From Micromonospora sp. DSM 45708 (lineage in GTDB: Bacteria > Actinomycetota > Actinomycetes > Mycobacteriales > Micromonosporaceae), in contig NZ_CP154796.1 in assembly GCF_039566955.1 (NCBI RefSeq), positions 2,604,001 through 2,668,000 of the forward strand: a DNA stretch of 64,000 bases, given 5' to 3'. The stretch's first letter is position 1, and every line of letters begins with the position of its first letter. Below the pieces are notes generated by a model, which worked only from the letters and a program-made list of their open reading frames with translations, searched no databases and was not told the DNA's origin. The translations under genes and the position numbers were made by a program. Below are positions 39,046 to 47,249 of this stretch, one piece after another.

Positions 39046-41976
39046 GTGCGCACACCATCGCGTGCGTTGACGGGGACCACCGCGCTGCTCATGGCAGCCG
39101 GCATGGTCCTGACCGCCGGAGCCGGCGGTCAGGCCGCACCCCGGGACCAGGCCCGCACCGGGGCCGTACCCGACCACCTGCCGGGGGACCGGCACGACAC
39201 CAAGGCCACCGACAACCGGACGGGACGCGTCGCCGTCACCGCGCGGCAGCGGGACCGGGTCGCCGCGCTGGGCGCGCGGGTCCGCTGGACCGACTTCGGT
39301 ACGCCGGCCACGCTCACCTCGACCGGCAAGCCGCTCGCCACCGGACTGCCCGCCGACCCGGCCGCCGCCGCCCGCGCCTACGTCGCGGCGAACTCCGACG
39401 TGCTCGGGCTGACCGCCGAGGCCGCCGCCGCGCTGGAGCAGTTGACCGTGGCGCCGATGGGGGCGGGCGCGACAGTGCTGTTCCGGCAGCGCTTCGGGGG
39501 CCTGCCGGCCGCCGTCGACGGCATGCTGGCGATCGGCGTACGCGACGGAGCGGTCTGGCACGTCAGCTCGTCACTGGCCCGTGACGCCGGGGCGCCGGCG
39601 CCGGCCACGATCGACGCCGCGCAGGCCCGCAGGGCCGCCATCGCGGACGCCGGCCGCGCCGACGCGCGGGTCCTGCGTACCTCGTTGGTCGCGGTGCCCA
39701 CCGCGGACCGGGGGCCGCGCGCGGCCTGGGAGGTCGTGCTGGGCGCGGACACCACCGGCGCGGACCCGGCCGCCTACTCCACCTACGTGGACGCCCGCGA
39801 CGGCGGCGTGCTGGTCCGCGAGGACCTGATCGACCAGGACGCGGACCACGCGTCCTGGGACGTGTTCCCGAACTCGCCGCGCGTCGACAGGTCCTCCGTC
39901 GACACCCGGGTGCGCTGGTGTGCCGCGCCGGCGGCCGGCTGCCGCGAGGTGGTCGGCGTGCCGGGACACCCGGCGTGGGACGTGGACCCGGGCACCGGGG
40001 CGTCCACCACCACGACGAAGGGCAACAACGCGATCGCGGTGCAGAACTGGTTCAGCAACGACCCGTTCAGCGTCGGCACCGAGACCGCCACGCCGCGACC
40101 GGACCGCGTCTACGCGTACCCGTGGACGAACCAGTGGCAGGAGCGGCGCTGCGACCCGGAGGTGTTCACCTCGCCGCAGGCGAACGACATCGACGCGGCC
40201 CGCGCGAACCTGTTCGGGATGCACAACCGGATGCACGACTGGACCTACCACCTGGGCTTCACCGAGGAGACCTGGAACCTGCAACAGGACAACCTCGGCC
40301 GGGGCGGTCTCGGCGGCGACGCCGAGCAGGGCAACGCGCAGGCCGGCGGCGTCAGCGGCGGCCCGCCGACGTTCCCGGCCCGCAACAACGCCAACCAGAT
40401 CACCCCGCCGGACGGCGTCGCGCCGACCACCAACATGTACCTGTGGCAGCCGGTCGCCGGCTCGTTCTACGCGCCCTGCGTGGACGGTGACTTCGACATG
40501 TCGGTGATCGCCCACGAGTACGGCCACGCGGTCACCAACCGCATGATCGCCGGCCCGAGCGCGGGCGTCAGCTCCCCGCAGGGCATGAGCGAGAGCTGGT
40601 CGGACCAGCTCGCCATGGAGTACCTCTACGAGCACGGGTACGCCGCGCCCGGCCGGCGTGGCTTCACCATCGGCGAGTACACCACCCAGGACCCGAACGC
40701 GGGCATCCGCAACTACAACATGAGCGCCAGCCCGCTCAACTACTCGTCGGTCGACTACGACGTGACCGGCCTCCAGGTGCACGCGTCCGGCGAGGTGTGG
40801 AGCGCCACCAACACCGACATCCGGGCGGCCATGATGCGCCGCTGGGGCGCCGGCACGCCGGCCGTGCAGAAGGCGTGCGCGACCGGGGCCCGCGACGTGA
40901 CGGCCTGCCCGGGCAACCGGCGCTGGATCCAGCTCGTCGTCGACTCGTTCCTGCTGATGGCGGTCAGCCAGGTCAGCATGGTCGACGCCCGGGACGCGAT
41001 GCTCGCCGCCGACCGGATCCGCTTCGGCGGGGCCAACCAGGACCTGCTCTGGAACGCGTTCGCCGCGCGTGGCCTCGGCGAGACCGCGGCCAGCGTCGGC
41101 AACGCCGACGCCGATCCGACGCCGGGCTTCACCTCGCCGTACGCCTCGGAGGGCTCGCTGCGGCTCCTGCCGCTCGGCGACCGTGGACCGGTGGCGGGCG
41201 CGCAGCTGTTCGTCGGGCGCTACCAGGCGCGGGCGGTGCCGGTCGCGGACACCGACGCGGCCACCCCGCTGACCGACCGGGTGGACCTGGTGCCCGGCAC
41301 GTACGAGTTCGTGGTCCGGGCGCCCGGTCACGGGCACACCCGGATCGGCCCGGTGACGGTCCGGGCCGGCCAGAACCGCACGCTGTCGGTGTTGCTGACG
41401 CCCAACCTGGCCTCCACGGCGGCGGGCGCGACGGTCGCCGGCGACGGCATCAACCTGACCTCGGTCGCGGACGACGACGAGGCCACCAACTGGGCCTCGC
41501 TCGGCGCGCCGGTGGCCGGCCGGCAGGTCACCGTCGACCTGGCCGGCGGTCTCCAGCAGGTACGCCGGGTGCAGGTCAGCGCGATGCTGCGCCCGCCGGT
41601 GGCCGGGGACCCGGACGCCGGCACCCAGAGCCGGTACTCCGCGGTGCGGCAGTTCCGGGTGCTGGCGTGCACGGCCAGCGGCACGGTGACCTGCGCCGAC
41701 GCGGCCGACTTCCGGCCGGTGTTCACGAGCCGGCCGGACGCCTTCCCGGCGGTGGCGCCGCGCCCCCGGGCGCCGGAGCTGATCCTGCGTTCGTTCGACA
41801 TCCCCCGCACCCGGGCCACCCACCTGCGCGTCGAGGTGCTGACCAACCAGTGCACCGGCGCGCCGGACTACGCCGGTGAGCAGGACGCCGACCCGCGGGC
41901 GGCGACCGACTGCGCGACGGCCAGCCCGCAGGCGCAGAACGTGCGGATCGCCGAGTTCCAGGCGTTCGCGCACTGA
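39046..41976 (+). CDS. Secreted M36 (fungalysin) family metalloprotease
   Basis: 976 residues. Signal peptide to about residue 30, then an FTP-type propeptide region (YVAANSDVLGLTAEAAAAL), a catalytic domain with HEYGH at residues 490-494 and the third zinc ligand Glu in GMSESWSDQLAMEY, and C-terminal beta-rich domains: a regulatory-like domain (VDLVPGTYEFVVRAPGHG) and a discoidin-like module (DDEATNWASLG...VTVDLAGG). The mature enzyme should be an extracellular endopeptidase. GTG 39046 has AGGAGG four bases upstream; ATG 39031 lies inside the ribosome-site context. A hairpin at 41978 ends the transcript. Confidence 0.9.
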   Translation: MRTPSRALTGTTALLMAAGMVLTAGAGGQAAPRDQARTGAVPDHLPGDRHDTKATDNRTGRVAVTARQRDRVAALGARVRWTDFGTPATLTSTGKPLATGLPADPAAAARAYVAANSDVLGLTAEAAAALEQLTVAPMGAGATVLFRQRFGGLPAAVDGMLAIGVRDGAVWHVSSSLARDAGAPAPATIDAAQARRAAIADAGRADARVLRTSLVAVPTADRGPRAAWEVVLGADTTGADPAAYSTYVDARDGGVLVREDLIDQDADHASWDVFPNSPRVDRSSVDTRVRWCAAPAAGCREVVGVPGHPAWDVDPGTGASTTTTKGNNAIAVQNWFSNDPFSVGTETATPRPDRVYAYPWTNQWQERRCDPEVFTSPQANDIDAARANLFGMHNRMHDWTYHLGFTEETWNLQQDNLGRGGLGGDAEQGNAQAGGVSGGPPTFPARNNANQITPPDGVAPTTNMYLWQPVAGSFYAPCVDGDFDMSVIAHEYGHAVTNRMIAGPSAGVSSPQGMSESWSDQLAMEYLYEHGYAAPGRRGFTIGEYTTQDPNAGIRNYNMSASPLNYSSVDYDVTGLQVHASGEVWSATNTDIRAAMMRRWGAGTPAVQKACATGARDVTACPGNRRWIQLVVDSFLLMAVSQVSMVDARDAMLAADRIRFGGANQDLLWNAFAARGLGETAASVGNADADPTPGFTSPYASEGSLRLLPLGDRGPVAGAQLFVGRYQARAVPVADTDAATPLTDRVDLVPGTYEFVVRAPGHGHTRIGPVTVRAGQNRTLSVLLTPNLASTAAGATVAGDGINLTSVADDDEATNWASLGAPVAGRQVTVDLAGGLQQVRRVQVSAMLRPPVAGDPDAGTQSRYSAVRQFRVLACTASGTVTCADAADFRPVFTSRPDAFPAVAPRPRAPELILRSFDIPRTRATHLRVEVLTNQCTGAPDYAGEQDADPRAATDCATASPQAQNVRIAEFQAFAH

Positions 41977-41977
41977 G

Positions 41978-42034
41978 CACGCGGCGGGTGCGGGCGGGTC
42001 GGTTCGCCGTCCCGTCCGCACCCGCCACCGCGTG
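41978..42034 (+). terminator. Terminator after the M36 protease
   Basis: CACGCGGCGGGTGCGG (41978-41993) pairs with 42016-42034 (CCGCACCCG and CCGCGTG, three extra bases in the right arm), two bases after the stop codon. It separates the protease from the RNase gene. Confidence 0.75.
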
Positions 42035-42161
42035 TTCACCCGGCATTCGGGGCCCGGTCGCCGGCCGGGGACTGTACGTCGGGCAGGATCCTCGGCAGAC
42101 TGAGCGCCGACCAGCCAATGATGTTGGTCGATGCCCTGTCGGCTCGCTCAAGGAGGATCCC

Positions 42162-42602
42162 TTGACCCCGTTCCGCGCCGCCGTCACCCGCGTACGCCGC
42201 GCCCTCGCCGCGTCCGCCCTGGTCACCGCCATGGCCGCCGTCGCGCTCGTGGCCCCCGCCACGGTCTCCACCCGACTCGCCGAGCCCGCCGAGGCCGCCG
42301 TCTACAGCTCGTGCACGCTGTCCCGCTGCGCGGATGCCCGTACGGCCCGCTCCGGCTGGTCGGCGAAGAGCTTCCCGACCAGCCGGGGCTGGTACTCGTG
42401 GAGCGGCGGACAGTGCAACTTCGCCGGCGGCCAGTTCTACAACCGCGAGGGCCAACTGCCCACCAACGCCACCTACTACGAGTACGACGTCTACCCGCGC
42501 GCCTGCAACGCCGCCCGCGACGCGTACCGGATCGTGGTGAACAGGAGCACCGGGACGACCTGGTTCTCACCCGACCACTACGCCAACTTCTACCGACTCT
42601 GA
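42162..42602 (+). CDS. Secreted guanyl-type ribonuclease (RNase Sa/barnase family)
   Basis: 146 residues with a TTG start at 42162 placed five bases after AGGAGG. A long signal peptide ends near AEPAEAAV (about residue 46). The mature part has the catalytic layout of microbial RNases: Glu in TYYEYDVYP, Arg in ARDAYRIVV and His in WFSPDHYANFYRL. It has an extra N-terminal disulfide-like pair (SSCTLSRC). It would cut RNA outside the cell. The barstar gene that follows would protect the cytoplasm before export. Confidence 0.87.
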   Translation: MTPFRAAVTRVRRALAASALVTAMAAVALVAPATVSTRLAEPAEAAVYSSCTLSRCADARTARSGWSAKSFPTSRGWYSWSGGQCNFAGGQFYNREGQLPTNATYYEYDVYPRACNAARDAYRIVVNRSTGTTWFSPDHYANFYRL

Positions 42603-42619
42603 TTTCCCGTCGGGGCCGG

Positions 42620-42638
42620 CCCCCCCCCCCCGCCCCCC
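42620..42638. repeat. Poly-C tract between RNase and barstar genes
   Basis: Twelve consecutive C residues (42620-42631), then G and six more C, lie in the 57-base gap between the RNase stop and barstar start. Such a run is prone to slippage and sequencing error, but being non-coding it would change only spacing or transcript structure. Confidence 0.9.
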
Positions 42639-42659
42639 ACGGTCGGAAAGGACGGACCG

Positions 42660-43073
42660 ATGGGCGCAGCGTCCCCGCAGCCGCCGGCCTGGCTCACGCT
42701 CGACGCCGGGCCGGCGCCCGAGCCGGCCGGTGTGCCGGTCTCCGGCCCGGCCACCCGCACCCGGGCGGCCCTGCACGAGACGCTGGCCGAGGCGCTGCCG
42801 CTGCCCGACTGGTACGGCCGCAACTGGGACGCCCTCGCCGACGCCCTGGCCGACCGGATCGACTCCGGGCCGCTCACCCTCGTCGTCCGGGACGCGGCGC
42901 ACCTGCTCGCCGACGAGCCGCCCGCACAACTCGGCACGCTGCTCGACGTGCTCGGCGCGGCAGCCGCCGGCGGTCACGCCACCCTGCGGGTGGTGCTGCG
43001 CGAGCACCCGGAGCGGCTGCCCGCGCTGCGCGCCAGGGTCGCCGCCGCCCTCGGCGCCCCCGAACCCACCTGA
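42660..43073 (+). CDS. Barstar family ribonuclease inhibitor
   Basis: 137 residues. The barstar core is clear: LHETLAEALPLPDWYGRNWDA, the inhibitor helix, then LTLVVRDAAHLLADEP and the C-terminal strand VVLREHPERL. An N-terminal extension of about 35 Pro/Ala-rich residues is unusual. It should bind and block the RNase encoded just upstream inside the cell. ATG 42660 is preceded by GGAAAGGAC. The two genes probably share a transcript, separated only by the poly-C tract. Confidence 0.88.
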   Translation: MGAASPQPPAWLTLDAGPAPEPAGVPVSGPATRTRAALHETLAEALPLPDWYGRNWDALADALADRIDSGPLTLVVRDAAHLLADEPPAQLGTLLDVLGAAAAGGHATLRVVLREHPERLPALRARVAAALGAPEPT

Positions 43074-43115
43074 CCCGCCCCGCCCGCCCCGCGCCCCCAC
43101 CCCCTCCGGTTCGCG

Positions 43116-43169
43116 CTTTCTGGGAAAGAGTGGCTGATCCGCCGGGAATGGCCACACTTTCCGGGAAAG
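43116..43169. repeat. Inverted-repeat element between convergent genes
   Basis: 43116-43134 (CTTTCTGGGAAAGAGTGGC) and 43151-43169 (GCCACACTTTCCGGGAAAG) pair at 16 of 19 positions across 16 bases; each arm is itself partly palindromic (TTTCCGGGAAA). It lies in the gap between the barstar and HD-protein stops. It may terminate both transcripts, and looks like a dispersed intergenic element. Confidence 0.65.
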
Positions 43170-43204
43170 AGGCCGTGCCTGGGGTGGGGTGGGGTGGGGG
43201 TGGG

Positions 43205-43924
43205 TCAGGTCGGGGTGTCGAGGATGGCGCTGAAGCGCTCCTCGGCGAGGTCGAGTTGAGCGAAGATGTGCCGCTTGACCGGCGCCGACAGCGGCGTGTC
43301 CGGGCGCGCGATCAGCTCCCGGAAGACCGGCACCAGCGGGCGGTACTTGGCGGCCGACCGGGGCACCTTCGGACCCACCGTGTGGATCACGCCGACGCCG
43401 TTGTCGGTGAAGTCGGACACCTTGATCACCCGCGCCCAGGGCTCCCGGTCCAGGCTGGCCGCCACGTGTTCCCGGTACTGCGCGTCCCGGTCCCGGTCCG
43501 GGTCGTACGCCGGATTGGTGACCGCCGCGACCAGCCGCGCCACCCGCGGGCCGAACCGCTCGGCGAGCGTGGCCAACGCCGCGGTCGTCACGTCACCGTC
43601 CACCGCCGGGCCGGCCAGCTCGACCGGGTGGTCCTCGACCGCGTCGTGCAGCAGCCCCGCGACGATCACGTCCACGTCCCGCACCTGGTAGTGGTGCATC
43701 AGCCGGATCGCCACCCGCAGCAGGTGGTTCAGGTACGGCTCGCGGACCCGCCGGTCGTCGCGGTGCAGGTCGGCGGCGAGGTCCAGCGCCTCGGTCAACC
43801 GGTCGCGCGCCGCGTCGTCGAACGCGGCGACCTCCAGCCGGAAGCGGGCCAGCAGGCCGGGTTCACCATGGATCTCGGTGATCGCATGCATCGGCATGGT
43901 GGCGAGGTACGCGGGGAACTCCAT
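43205..43924 (-). CDS. HD-domain hydrolase (RelA/SpoT hydrolase-like)
   Basis: 239 residues. The HD motif is in VIVAGLLHDAVEDH, preceded by a first-His region (EPYLNHLLRVAIRLMHHYQV) and followed by ARVIKVSDFTDNGVGV and a late helical region with an Asp. The order matches the hydrolase half of RelA/SpoT and related metal-dependent phosphohydrolases that clear (p)ppGpp-like nucleotides. No synthetase or TGS domain is present. ATG 43924 lies 7 bases after the RsbW-like gene, so the two form an operon. Confidence 0.75.
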   Translation of the reverse strand: MEFPAYLATMPMHAITEIHGEPGLLARFRLEVAAFDDAARDRLTEALDLAADLHRDDRRVREPYLNHLLRVAIRLMHHYQVRDVDVIVAGLLHDAVEDHPVELAGPAVDGDVTTAALATLAERFGPRVARLVAAVTNPAYDPDRDRDAQYREHVAASLDREPWARVIKVSDFTDNGVGVIHTVGPKVPRSAAKYRPLVPVFRELIARPDTPLSAPVKRHIFAQLDLAEERFSAILDTPT

Positions 43925-43931
43925 GCGTCCC

Positions 43932-44381
43932 TTATAGCTGATCTTCGCTCGCCGTGGATGTCGGCTGGCCGACGCCGCCACCGGTGAGCCGCTTGACCAG
44001 GCGTACGCAGGTGCCCTCCGGCGTGCCGACGATGGTCGCCTCGTCCATCACCCGCGCCATGATCAACCGCCCCCGGCCCCGGTCGCTGTCGTCGCCGCTG
44101 TCGGCCGGCCGCCAGACGCCGCGGTCGCGTACCTCGATCTCCAGGCGGTCGTCGCGCAGCTCGACCCGGAGCGTGGTGATTCCCTCCGGGGCGAACCGGT
44201 AGCCGTGCTCGATCGCGTTGGCGCAGGCCTCCCCGGTGGCGATCAGCACCGTCTCGACGTCCCACTCGCCGATGCCGTGCGCGTGCAGCCAGCCGCGCAG
44301 CCGCTCCCGGGTGGGCGCGAGCCGGCCGGGGTCGGCCGGCAGGTCGATGGTGAGGACCCGGCCGGATGTCCCACCCGTCAC
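43932..44381 (-). CDS. Anti-sigma factor RsbW-type serine kinase (HATPase_c)
   Basis: 149 residues. The GHKL ATP site is visible: N-box TGEACANAIEHGYRF, G1-like EVRDRGVWRP and the GRGRLIMARVMDEA loop, with a strand TCVRLVKRL at the end. Members phosphorylate STAS anti-anti-sigma proteins and sequester alternative sigma factors. No sigma factor or STAS partner gene adjoins it. GTG 44381 is the start. It is the first gene of a two-gene operon with the HD hydrolase, downstream of the pectate lyase terminator. Confidence 0.85.
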   Translation of the reverse strand: MTGGTSGRVLTIDLPADPGRLAPTRERLRGWLHAHGIGEWDVETVLIATGEACANAIEHGYRFAPEGITTLRVELRDDRLEIEVRDRGVWRPADSGDDSDRGRGRLIMARVMDEATIVGTPEGTCVRLVKRLTGGGVGQPTSTASEDQL

Positions 44382-44543
44382 GTCCGGCCTCCGTCCCGTG
44401 CCCGTCTCCGGGCCTGGGCGTCCACTCGCGCTGTCACCGCCCGCTTCTCACCCTCTTGTCCCCGGTGACCGTCGGTTCATGCCACCGACGGCGGGTCCGT
44501 CGAGGTGATCATCTCGCATCGGGGCCGGCGTGTCAGCCGACAC

Positions 44544-44594
44544 CCCGACGGACGTCGCCGGGCCGGCGTCCGTCGGGAGCGGACGCCGGCCCGG
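44544..44594 (-). terminator. Two mutually exclusive hairpins after pectate lyase
   Basis: Stem B: CCGGGCCGGCGTCCG (44558-44572) with CGGACGCCGGCCCGG (44580-44594), a perfect 15-bp stem with a 7-base loop, starts 20 bases after the pectate lyase stop. Stem A: CCCGACGGACG (44544-44554) with CGTCCGTCGGG (44567-44577), a perfect 11-bp stem, shares bases 44567-44572 with B, so the two cannot form together. B is the natural terminator for the minus strand. Confidence 0.75.
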
Positions 44595-44613
44595 GTCGCG
44601 GGTGGGGGAGCGG

Positions 44614-45993
44614 TCAGAGCGGGAGCCGGCCGGCGCCCGCCCACGCGCCGACGACCAGCGGGACCAGCGGCGTCGGCAGCGGCGGCGCGGCGCGCAGGGT
44701 GGGCGTCCAGCCGGCGTCGCCGCCCAGGTCCGGGTCGTGCGCGGCGTTGTACGCGGCCAGCAGGTCCACCGGCCGGGCCCGGCCGTCGCCCTGCCGCACC
44801 CAGCTCCCGCGCTCGGTGAGCGCGGTGCCGCCCCAGTCGTGGATGAGGTCCGCCGGGTCGACGTCGTCGGCCAGCGTGAAGAAGTTGTGCTCCGCGACGA
44901 TGGCGGACCGGACGCCGACGCCGAGGGCGTACTCGAAGCCCGGGCCGCCGAGCCGGTAGTGGTTCTCGTGCACGTCCACCTGACCGAACCGCACCCGGGG
45001 CAGCCGCTGGAGGTCCCCGTCGAACAGGTTGTGGTGCACGCTGACCTTGAGCCGGTCGACGTCCGGGCCGACCGTGTTCGAGGAGCCGATCAGCATCAGC
45101 TTGTCCCGCCCGACGAACCGGTTCCAGGACGCGGTGACCAGGCTGGCGGTGTGCGTGACGTCGAGCGAGCCGTCGTGCACCTGGTAGGGCCGGCCGAAGT
45201 AGCTCGGCTGCGCGCCGTCCGGGTTGTCGCCGTCGGTGAACGTGTTGTGGTCCACCCAGACGTGCTCGCTGCGCCGCACCGAGATCTGGTCGTACTGCGA
45301 GTTCCAGTTGCCGGCCTCGCCGTCGGTGGGGGACCAGGCCGGGAAGCAGTCCCGCGCGTCGGCCAGCTCCATGTTGCGCACGATCACGTTGGCGACCCGG
45401 TCGATCATCAGCGTCAGCCCGGTGAGCCGGGCGCCGCGCAGCCCGACGATGGTGGTGTTGGACCCGACGTTGATCTGCGTCTGCCGGGTCTGGGCGGCCA
45501 CCGACCGGACCCGGGCCGCCTCCAACGGGCCGCTCGGGTCCACCCGGCCCCAGACCGCCGGGTCGTACGCGGCCAGGTAGGCCGGCAGCGAGTACTCCGC
45601 GTCGGCCAGGTCGGCGCAGCTCAGCGGCGTGCCGTCGGGCCCTTCGAAGCCGTCGATCGGGCCGGCCACGTACACGATCTTGGGAGTGGCGTCGGCGGCG
45701 TTGGTGGCGTTGTCGCCGCCGAGCGCGGCGACCAGCTCGGCGCGGGTACGCACCACCCGTACCCGGTCCGCGGTGGCGGCCCCGCCGCCGGTGGTGCCGG
45801 CGCCCTCGGCGGCCCAGCCGTCGTTCGCCGGCAACGCCTGACGGCCGAGCAGCTTCGCCGCCGGCTCCTGGCGGCCGATCGGCTCCGCCGCGCGGGACGA
45901 CCACTGCCCGGCGGGGGCGGCCGACGCCGGCCCGGGGGTGGTGACCGCGAGCGCGGCGGCGAGGATCGCGGCGGTGATCGTTCTTCTACGCAT
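44614..45993 (-). CDS. Secreted pectate lyase (PL1-like)
   Basis: 459 residues. A Sec signal peptide ends near ASA-AP (about residue 26). The mature protein has the parallel-beta-helix pattern of PL1: NTTIVGLRGARLTGLTLMI, the WVDHNTFTDGD motif (vWiDH), then SVHHNLF and LQRLPRVRFGQVDVHENHY containing the catalytic Arg and RxPxxR. It cleaves polygalacturonate by beta-elimination outside the cell. ATG 45993 overlaps the MocA-type gene by 8 bases, so it is the last gene of the uronate operon. A 90-residue N-terminal Ala-rich region separates signal from fold. Confidence 0.88.
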   Translation of the reverse strand: MRRRTITAAILAAALAVTTPGPASAAPAGQWSSRAAEPIGRQEPAAKLLGRQALPANDGWAAEGAGTTGGGAATADRVRVVRTRAELVAALGGDNATNAADATPKIVYVAGPIDGFEGPDGTPLSCADLADAEYSLPAYLAAYDPAVWGRVDPSGPLEAARVRSVAAQTRQTQINVGSNTTIVGLRGARLTGLTLMIDRVANVIVRNMELADARDCFPAWSPTDGEAGNWNSQYDQISVRRSEHVWVDHNTFTDGDNPDGAQPSYFGRPYQVHDGSLDVTHTASLVTASWNRFVGRDKLMLIGSSNTVGPDVDRLKVSVHHNLFDGDLQRLPRVRFGQVDVHENHYRLGGPGFEYALGVGVRSAIVAEHNFFTLADDVDPADLIHDWGGTALTERGSWVRQGDGRARPVDLLAAYNAAHDPDLGGDAGWTPTLRAAPPLPTPLVPLVVGAWAGAGRLPL

Positions 45994-47191
45994 GACGTGT
46001 TCCGTCCTGTCTGTCAGGGATGTCGACACCGAGGTCCACCAGGTACGGCCGGACCGCCCACGGCACGCCCGCCTCGGACGGCAGCACGCCGGTCTCCGCC
46101 GCGTCCCGCAGCACCGCGTTGACGCCCCGGAGCACCCGCACCCGTTCCGGGCCGTCGCCCACGGTGCGCACCAGGTCACCGTGGAGCAGCGTCGGCGCGG
46201 GTGCGTCCCGCAGCGCGTCCAGCACCTCGGTGAACGGCCCGGTACGCGCCAGCGGCGCGATCAGCGGCACCCCGACGGCGCGGTGGTCCAGCAGGTTCGC
46301 CAGCAGCCCGACCCGGCCGGGCACGGCCCGCGGGCGGGCGTCGCCGGGCAGGCGCAGCCGGTCGGTCGGGTACTCCAGCACCGCCCGTCCCCGCTCGCCG
46401 GTGACCAGCACGTCACCGGCGACGTGCTCCTCGGCGGCCAGCGTGAGCGCGGCCAGCACCGGCGGGCCGGCGTCGGGGGTCAGCCGCAGCACCGTGGTGT
46501 CGTCCACCTCGATCGGACGGACCCGGTAGCGCTCCACCTCGATCCGGGCCGGCCGCACCGGCGCTCCGGTCACCGCCTCGGCCACCGCCAGGCACTGCAT
46601 CAGCGCGTGCGCGAGCGGGTTGGCCAGCGCGCCGTCGAGCGCCGGCCGGCCGTCCACCGACCGCCGGCCGGCCCACGGGGAGCGGGCGTAGTAGGCGTCG
46701 GGACGCTGCCAGGCCGCCACGGTGGCGATGCCGGTGACCGGGCCGAGCCGCCCGGCGGCCAGCGCGCCGGTCAGCTCGGCCAGCGCCGCCGAGCCGAGCG
46801 CCTGGAAGTTGACCTGCACGGCCCGGCGGGCGGCGGTGGCCGCGTCGACAAGCGCCCGGTGCTCGGCCAGGTCGAGCACCGGCGGCTTCTCCAGCAGCAG
46901 GTCCGCGCCGGCGGCGAGCACGTCGCGTGCGATCGGCAGGTGGGTGTGCGGCGGCGTGCACACCACCACCACGTCCGGGCGGGACGCGGCCAGCATCGCC
47001 CGGTGGTCGGTGAAGATCCCGGTCCCCGGCGGCGTCGGCGCGTCCGGTTCCTCCTCCGGGGGCCGCACGTCGACCAGCGCGACCAGCCGCAGCCGGCCGG
47101 CGCCGTGCAGCGCGGCGATCACCCGCCGGTGCCAGCGGCCGTGCCCGTTCGCGCCGACCAGCGCCACCCGCGGCGGCGCGTCGCCGCTCAC
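45986..47191 (-). CDS. Gfo/Idh/MocA family oxidoreductase
   Basis: 401 residues. Rossmann motif RVALVGANGHGRWHRRV at the N-terminus, VVVVCTPPHTHLPIA, the conserved EKP in DLLLEKPPVLD, and VQVNFQALGS. Substrates of this family are sugars or sugar derivatives with NAD(P). GTG 47191 is the start nearest to the Rossmann strand, 58 bases after the upstream stop; an earlier start in the Arg-rich upstream frame is less likely. Its specific role in the uronate locus is unknown. Confidence 0.82.
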   Translation of the reverse strand: MSGDAPPRVALVGANGHGRWHRRVIAALHGAGRLRLVALVDVRPPEEEPDAPTPPGTGIFTDHRAMLAASRPDVVVVCTPPHTHLPIARDVLAAGADLLLEKPPVLDLAEHRALVDAATAARRAVQVNFQALGSAALAELTGALAAGRLGPVTGIATVAAWQRPDAYYARSPWAGRRSVDGRPALDGALANPLAHALMQCLAVAEAVTGAPVRPARIEVERYRVRPIEVDDTTVLRLTPDAGPPVLAALTLAAEEHVAGDVLVTGERGRAVLEYPTDRLRLPGDARPRAVPGRVGLLANLLDHRAVGVPLIAPLARTGPFTEVLDALRDAPAPTLLHGDLVRTVGDGPERVRVLRGVNAVLRDAAETGVLPSEAGVPWAVRPYLVDLGVDIPDRQDGTRHA

Positions 47192-47249
47192 CGGACACCC
47201 GTCGGTGTGCCGCCGCCGGCCCGCGCGTCCGCGCGCGGCGGACCGCCGG

